A model generated the notes under the pieces. The model was not told the DNA's origin and ran no database searches. It saw only the letters and a list, made by a program, of their open reading frames with translations. This document shows positions 59,465 to 64,000 of a DNA stretch of 64,000 nt, piece after piece. The position numbers were made by a program, and so were the translations under genes. Positions within the stretch are counted from its first letter, which is position 1. The number at the start of each line of letters is the position of its first letter. The stretch comes from Streptomyces sp. GESEQ-4 (GTDB lineage: Bacteria; Actinomycetota; Actinomycetes; Streptomycetales; Streptomycetaceae): NCBI RefSeq assembly GCF_017948455.1, contig NZ_JAFFSU010000013.1, positions 202,857 through 266,856 on the forward strand, written 5' to 3'.

Positions 59465-60217
59465 TCAGGCGCCCAGTAGACGCCCGGAGATCTCCGCTGC
59501 CGTGTCGGTGACGAGGCCGCCCCACTCGGGCGCCCGGTCCTCGTCGTACCGGGAATCGGGCATCGAGATGGCCACGGCGGCCAGTGGCGTTCCGCTCTCG
59601 TCGAGCACGGGTGCGGCGAGGGCGCAGACGCCCTGCCGGTACTGGTTCCGGTTGACCGCGTAGCCGTCGGTGCGGATCCGGTCCAGCTCGGCGCGCAGCT
59701 CGTCGGGGTCGGCGGGGGTCGTGTCGCTGAAGCGCTCCAGTCCCTGCGTGATGAGTTCCTCGACGTCGTGTTTCGGGAGGTGGGCGAGGATGCTGCGCCC
59801 GACGGCGGTCGCGTGCAGCGGGGACGTGTCGCCGATGGTGTGGAAGGTCCGTACGGGATGGTCACAGTCGACGCGGTCCACTACGACCATGCACTGCAGT
59901 GCGTCGGGCACCGACAGGTGGATGGTCTCGTTCACCGCGTCGCGCAGGCGGATCATGGGTTCGCGGGCGGCGGCGAACAGGCTGGAGCCTTGGAGGGCGG
60001 CCGGTCGCACGGCCAGCACGCGGGCGCCGATCTCCCAGCGGGTGGTGTCCTTGCGGTTCGCGCGCAGCCACCCCGCCTCGGCCAGTGTGACCAGCGTGCG
60101 CTGCACCGTCGACTTCGGAAGACCGAAGAGTTTCGTCAACTCCCCGACGGTGACCGGCTGATGCTGGGCGACCGCTTCCAGGATGCGCAGTGATCTCGTG
60201 ACGCTCTTCATTTCCAT
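59465..60217 (-). CDS. IclR-family regulator, copy 2
   Basis: A 250-residue paralogue of the preceding gene: MEMKSVTRSLRILEAVAQHQ, STVQRTLVTLAEAGWLRAN, GDTSPLHATAVGRSILAHL, VNRNQYRQGVCALAAPVLDES. The HTH, including the recognition helix, is identical to copy 1, so both should bind the same DNA. The effector domains differ most near the C-terminus. It is divergent from the amine-oxidase operon and is its probable regulator. Confidence 0.93.
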   Translation of the reverse strand: MEMKSVTRSLRILEAVAQHQPVTVGELTKLFGLPKSTVQRTLVTLAEAGWLRANRKDTTRWEIGARVLAVRPAALQGSSLFAAAREPMIRLRDAVNETIHLSVPDALQCMVVVDRVDCDHPVRTFHTIGDTSPLHATAVGRSILAHLPKHDVEELITQGLERFSDTTPADPDELRAELDRIRTDGYAVNRNQYRQGVCALAAPVLDESGTPLAAVAISMPDSRYDEDRAPEWGGLVTDTAAEISGRLLGA

Positions 60218-60312
60218 CCGGTTTCCCCCCGTTAATCCTCGAAATCTCTGCTGGACACCCTCTTGACTCCCCTCTGTGCCGCTGTCATTCTCGTGCCAGA
60301 TTCTAGCACAGC

Positions 60313-60329
60313 GTTCCACAATGTGGCAC
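60313..60329. promoter_or_regulatory. IclR operator-like dyad 2
   Basis: GTTCCACA-A-TGTGGCAC has 7 of 8 arm positions complementary. It lies between IclR copy 2 and the amine-oxidase gene, in a 276-bp gap with no other gene. Confidence 0.6.
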
Positions 60330-60493
60330 GGCTTAGCGGAAAGATCCCGCCGAAGTGGGCCGGCACCGCGAGACACGGCGGCTGTGAGCCGCAGGCCCGG
60401 AGAAAGGGCCCGGCCCTCGTCCAGACCGCCTCGAATCGATCAGCCTCACGTCGGGCGCTCAGCATGCGCCCCGGCGTTACGAAAGGAAAGCCT

Positions 60494-61633
60494 GTGTCAG
60501 CTGCCAGGAAGCGCGTCGCCGTCGTCGGCGTCGGAACGATGGGCAGCCAGGCCGCCTGGCGGCTGGCGGCCCGCGGCGCCGAGGTCGTCGGATACGACAG
60601 GTTCGCCCCCGGCCACGACCGCAGTGCCGCCGGCGGTGAGACCCGGATCTTCCGCAGCGCCCACTTCGAGGACTCCCGCTACGTCCCGCTGCTCAAGCAC
60701 GCCGACGCCCTGTGGGAGCGGCTCCAGCAGGAGACCGGCCGTGAGCTGCGCCGGCTGACCGGGTGCCTGCTGATGGGGCCGACCGAGCACCACCAGATGG
60801 CCACCGTGCTGCAGTCCATCGCGGAGCACGACCTCGACCACGACGTGCTCGATGCCGAGCTGCTGGCCAAACGTTTCCCCCAGTTCCGCATCGAGGACGG
60901 CGACGCGGCCGTGCTGGACCGCCGCGCCGGTTTCATCCGCCCCGAGCTGACCATCCAGACCGCCGCCCGCCGCGCCGAGCAGCTGGGCGCCGTCATCCAC
61001 CGCTACACCACGGTCCGCGAGATCGTGCCCGTCGCGAACGGCGTGGAGATCCGCACCGACGCCGGCAGCGAGCGCTTCGACACCGCCGTCGTCACCCCCG
61101 GTCCCTGGGTCAACGACCTGCTGCCCGACCTGCCCTGGGAGGTGGACGTCCGCCGCCTCGTCAGCGCCTGGTACGTGCCCACCACCCCCGACGCCTGGTT
61201 CGGCGAGGAGCGCCCGGCGTTCATCCGTACCGCGCCCACTCACTGCTACGGCCTGCCCTCCCCGGACGGCATCTCGGTCAAGCTCGGCCTCTCCCGCGCC
61301 CTGCACCAGCTGGTGGGCGACCCGAACCAGTTGGAGCGGACGGTGCGGCCCGAGGAGCTGGAGATCTTCAGCGAGCTGATCGGCCGCTACCTGCCGGACC
61401 TGCACCCGGACCCGACCCGGCTCTCCGCCTACATGGAGGGCTACACCGAGAGCAGCCGCCCCCTGGTCGGCCCCCTGCCCGCCGCCGAGAACGTGATCCT
61501 GCTCGCCGGTTTCTCCGGCCACGGCTTCAAGCTCTCGCCCGCCTTCGGCGACATCGCCGCAGACCTCGCACTGGACGGCACCTCGCCCCAGCCCATCGAC
61601 TTCCTCTCCACCGTCGGCCGTACGGAGGCATGA
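60494..61633 (+). CDS. FAD-dependent amine oxidoreductase (MSOX/SolA-like)
   Basis: A 379-residue DAO-fold enzyme: VAVVGVGTMGSQAAWRLAARGAEVVGYDRF (Rossmann motif), the MSOX-like HDRSAAGGETRIFRSAHFED, GFIRPELTIQTAARRA, GPWVNDLLPDLPWEVDVRR and C-terminal LAGFSGHGFKLSPAFGDIAADL. Relatives oxidise N-methyl amino acids, sarcosine or pipecolate. The Cys that covalently holds FAD in sarcosine oxidase is not obvious at the corresponding AYMEGYTES region. GTG 60494 follows GAAAGGAAAG. It is first in an operon with a deacylase and an ABC importer. Confidence 0.86.
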   Translation: MSAARKRVAVVGVGTMGSQAAWRLAARGAEVVGYDRFAPGHDRSAAGGETRIFRSAHFEDSRYVPLLKHADALWERLQQETGRELRRLTGCLLMGPTEHHQMATVLQSIAEHDLDHDVLDAELLAKRFPQFRIEDGDAAVLDRRAGFIRPELTIQTAARRAEQLGAVIHRYTTVREIVPVANGVEIRTDAGSERFDTAVVTPGPWVNDLLPDLPWEVDVRRLVSAWYVPTTPDAWFGEERPAFIRTAPTHCYGLPSPDGISVKLGLSRALHQLVGDPNQLERTVRPEELEIFSELIGRYLPDLHPDPTRLSAYMEGYTESSRPLVGPLPAAENVILLAGFSGHGFKLSPAFGDIAADLALDGTSPQPIDFLSTVGRTEA

Positions 61634-61635
61634 CC

Positions 61636-62697
61636 ATGAACGACGCCACGCTCGCCGTCGGCTCCCTGCACGCGCAGCCCGGCACCAAGGTCCGCGGCAC
61701 GGTCAGGGCCGACCTCGGCACCCTCACCGCCGACATGCCGCTGACCCTGGTCAACGGCACCCGCCCCGGCCCCCGGGTCGTCATCACCGCCGGCGTGCAC
61801 GGCGGGGAGTTCACGCCCATCGACGCCGTCGTACGACTGGCGGACAGGCTGGAACCCGGCGAGGTGCACGGCCAGGTGGTCATCTGCCCCGTCGCCAACC
61901 CGCCCGCCGTCTACCAGGGCCGGCTCAACGTCTCCCCGGTCGACGGCGTGAACCTCAACCGCGTCTTCCCCGGCGACCCTGACGGCGGCCCCACCGAGCG
62001 GCTGGCCGCCTGGCTCTTCACCCACCTGCTCGACGGCGCCGACGTCTACGCCGACCTGCACTGCGGCGGCATCGACCAGGTCCTGCGGGACTTCGTCGGC
62101 TACCGCCTCACCGGTGACCCGGACCTCGACAAGGCGACGGCCGAGCTGGCAGGCTCCTTCGGCATCGAGGACGTCCTCCTCGGACTGACCGCAGACGGCG
62201 GCAACAGCCACGCGGCCGCCGCCCGCCGGGGCATCTCGGCGGTCCTCGTCGAGGTGGGACAGCTCGGCCAGCGGGACGAGGCCACTGCCCTCCGCCGCGT
62301 CGACGGCCTGCTGAAGGCACTGCGCCACTTGGGCGTCCTCGACCAGGACGGCTCCGCCCCGGCCCCGATCCGGCAATGGGTCTGGTCCGCCGGTGTCACC
62401 GCCGAGGCAACCGGCCTGTGGTACCCGGAGTTCTCCTTCGACGCCGACATCATCGGCGAAGTCGCCGAGGGCGATCTCCTCGGTCGCATCGTCGACCCGA
62501 CCGACGGCACGGAGCACAGCGTCCACGCCCCGGCCGGCGGACGGATCTTCTACGGCATGCACGGCCTCACCGTCGCCCCCGGCACCGAACTCGCCGCCCT
62601 CGCCGTCCCGTGGGACCCCGACACGGCCGCGCGGGCCCACACCCTCCGGACCCCGGGTCTGGGCGCCGGATCCGACGAGGCGGGTCCCCGCCCCTAA
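61636..62697 (+). CDS. Succinylglutamate desuccinylase/aspartoacylase-family zinc hydrolase
   Basis: A 353-residue zinc carboxypeptidase-like hydrolase. Zinc ligands are visible in TAGVHGGEFTPIDAV (HxxE) and DVYADLHCGGID (later His); GVNLNRVFPGD is the substrate Arg region and VLVEVGQLGQ holds the probable catalytic Glu. It hydrolyses N-acyl amino acids or amines. ATG 61636 is preferred over ATG 61630 because GGAGG at 61624-61628 is properly spaced. It probably removes an acyl group from the amine that the oxidase and ABC system handle. Confidence 0.85.
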   Translation: MNDATLAVGSLHAQPGTKVRGTVRADLGTLTADMPLTLVNGTRPGPRVVITAGVHGGEFTPIDAVVRLADRLEPGEVHGQVVICPVANPPAVYQGRLNVSPVDGVNLNRVFPGDPDGGPTERLAAWLFTHLLDGADVYADLHCGGIDQVLRDFVGYRLTGDPDLDKATAELAGSFGIEDVLLGLTADGGNSHAAAARRGISAVLVEVGQLGQRDEATALRRVDGLLKALRHLGVLDQDGSAPAPIRQWVWSAGVTAEATGLWYPEFSFDADIIGEVAEGDLLGRIVDPTDGTEHSVHAPAGGRIFYGMHGLTVAPGTELAALAVPWDPDTAARAHTLRTPGLGAGSDEAGPRP

Positions 62698-62775
62698 GCC
62701 CCCATTCCAGCCGCCCCTCTCTCCCCGTCCCCGGCCGCTCCCCTTCTCACGGCCAGCACCACCAGGAGGCACACG

Positions 62776-63885
62776 ATGAAAGATGCCCGAATAGACCGCA
62801 GACTGTTCCTGCGAGGAATAGGCGGGGTCACGGCGGGTGTGGCTGCCGCGACCGCCCTCAGCGCCTGTGGTACCGGCACCAGCAGGTCCGGCGCCGGCAG
62901 CGGTGGCAAGGGCGGCGGCAAGACGGTGGTCGTCCGCGACAGCGGCGGTTCCTTCGGCGCGGCCCTGCAGAAGGCGATCTACACGCCGTTCAGCCAGGAG
63001 ACCGGGATCGCCGTCAAGGTGCTCAACACGGACGACGCCCCGCTGCTCGCGCAGATCAAGCAGGGCCGCCCGCAGTGCGACCTCATCAACAACTCGATGA
63101 TGTCGCACACCAAGTACGTGGCTCAGGACGCCCTGGAGACGCTGGACCCCGACCGGATCAAGAGCCTGAAGAGCGCGAAGATCCCGGAGAACCAGATCAC
63201 CGACCATGCCATCGGCAACAGCTTCTACGGCCAGTGCATGGCGTACCGCACCGATGCCTTCGATGGTCGCAAGCCCGAGTCGTGGGCGGACTTCTGGGAC
63301 ACCAAGGCGTTCACGGGGGGCCGTTCGATGGTCAGCCCGGACGGTGACCTGCCGGAGCTGGAGTTCGCGCTGCTGGCCGACGGTGTGCCCATGGACAAGC
63401 TGTACCCGCTCGATGTGGACCGTGCCTTCAAGGTGCTGACCCGGCTGCGGGGCGACATCAAGAAGTTCTGGGACAGCGGCCCGCTGCCCGGTGTGCTGCT
63501 CAGCCGCGAGGAAGTGACGATGGCCACCGTCTGGGACGGCCGGCTCGCCGACCTGCAAAAGCAGGGCGTGCCGGTGGAGCGGCAGCTCAACGGTATGCGC
63601 CGCCAGTTCCAGGGTTATGCCATCGCCAAGGGCGCGGCGAATGTGGACGGCGCCTACCAGCTCATGGACTTCTCGTTGCGTGCCGAGAGCCAGGCCAACC
63701 TGGCCAAGGCGTTCCCGTCGAACCCGGCTTCTCCGCTGGCCTACGAGCAGCTCACCGAGGACGAGCGCAACGCGCTCGCCGGTGCGCCCAAGTACTACGA
63801 CAAGGGTTTCGACACCGACATCGAGTGGTGGATGAAGAACGAAGCCGCCGTCACCAAGCGCTGGTTGGAGTGGGCTCGTGGCTGA
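62776..63885 (+). CDS. Tat-exported ABC substrate-binding lipoprotein, polyamine (PotD) type
   Basis: A 369-residue protein with a twin-arginine signal (DRRLFLRGIGG) and lipobox LSAC, then a class II binding fold: KTVVVRDSGGSFGAALQKAIYTPFSQETGIAVKV, QGRPQCDLINNSMMSHTKYVAQDALETLD and SWADFWDTKAFTGGRSM. This is the pattern of PotD-like proteins for polyamines and related compounds. It ends 8 bp after the start of the next gene, an ABC ATPase. Confidence 0.88.
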   Translation: MKDARIDRRLFLRGIGGVTAGVAAATALSACGTGTSRSGAGSGGKGGGKTVVVRDSGGSFGAALQKAIYTPFSQETGIAVKVLNTDDAPLLAQIKQGRPQCDLINNSMMSHTKYVAQDALETLDPDRIKSLKSAKIPENQITDHAIGNSFYGQCMAYRTDAFDGRKPESWADFWDTKAFTGGRSMVSPDGDLPELEFALLADGVPMDKLYPLDVDRAFKVLTRLRGDIKKFWDSGPLPGVLLSREEVTMATVWDGRLADLQKQGVPVERQLNGMRRQFQGYAIAKGAANVDGAYQLMDFSLRAESQANLAKAFPSNPASPLAYEQLTEDERNALAGAPKYYDKGFDTDIEWWMKNEAAVTKRWLEWARG

Positions 63886-64000
63886 ATTCGATGTGGTCAC
63901 CCCGTCCGTGAAGGTGGCCGGCGTTACCCCGGCCGCCTCGACCGGCAAAGCGTTGTCGGTGGTGGCACTGCGCAAGACCTACGGCGATGTGGTCGCCGTG
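63878..64000 (+). CDS. ABC transporter ATPase, N-terminal fragment (cut by window edge)
   Basis: GTG 63878 overlaps the binding-protein stop by 8 bp. The 41 visible codons read VAEFDVVTPSVKVAG, then a linker, then LSVVALRKTYGDVVAV, which is the first strand of a PotA-type ATPase. Walker A would lie just past the window end. Confidence 0.7.
   Translation, partial: MAEFDVVTPSVKVAGVTPAASTGKALSVVALRKTYGDVVAV

Overview
This is a chromosomal window from a streptomycete or close relative. GC content is very high with strong third-position GC bias. GTG starts are common, stop/start overlaps of the ATGA or GTGA type are frequent, and several gene families typical of Streptomyces are present: a SepF-like protein, an S-adenosyl methyltransferase of the PF04672 type, small actinobacterial DUF proteins, an F420-type LLM oxidoreductase and PaaX. 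I saw no rRNA, tRNA, transposase, phage gene or CRISPR array.

Layout. 0-5 kb: a cut DJ-1/PfpI gene, an NTF2-like protein, then copper handling (a small His/Gly-tailed membrane protein, a CopA-type P-ATPase, a membrane-anchored PCuAC-like protein and a Met/His-rich membrane protein). 5-14.5 kb, the most interesting part: an ECF sigma factor resembling mycobacterial SigC, a metallophore-type ABC importer (lipoprotein, permease, ATPase), then an MFS exporter, an asparagine-synthetase-like amidotransferase, a cytochrome P450 and an isonitrile synthase of the PvcA/DIT1 family. All point the same way. I read this as an isonitrile metallophore locus, plausibly for copper, whose product may resemble an amidated, coupled tyrosine isonitrile. 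14.5-23.5 kb: a large FAD/4Fe-4S oxidoreductase, a MarR/YceI divergent pair, a SepF-like gene and assorted housekeeping or hypothetical genes.

23.6-32.6 kb: the Hen1-Pnkp bacterial RNA repair pair, an SPFH protein coupled to a degenerate NAD-kinase-like protein, arginine deiminase plus ornithine carbamoyltransferase, and an anti-sigma-type ATPase. 32.9-41.4 kb: a probable anthranilate (2-aminobenzoyl-CoA) catabolic cluster consisting of enoyl-CoA hydratase, a fused monooxygenase/reductase, PaaX, aryl-CoA ligase, acyl-CoA dehydrogenase and RidA, with a stand-alone cysD lying among them. 42.4-45.7 kb: a peptide/nickel-type ABC lipoprotein and a fused double permease, with a good DmdR/IdeR-like iron box directly upstream and no ATPase gene.

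46.7-49.9 kb: a double-HTH MerR regulator divergent from a UvrA-like drug-resistance protein, flanked by 47-bp direct repeats. 50-64 kb: an exported carbonic anhydrase, a PucR regulator divergent from an aminotransferase / FAD-FeS oxidoreductase / succinate-semialdehyde dehydrogenase operon, two tandem near-identical IclR regulators, and an amine-oxidase / deacylase / PotD-type ABC operon that runs off the right edge. Five copies of a GC-rich Streptomyces-type intergenic repeat are scattered through the window; one appears to be translated as the N-terminus of an enzyme.
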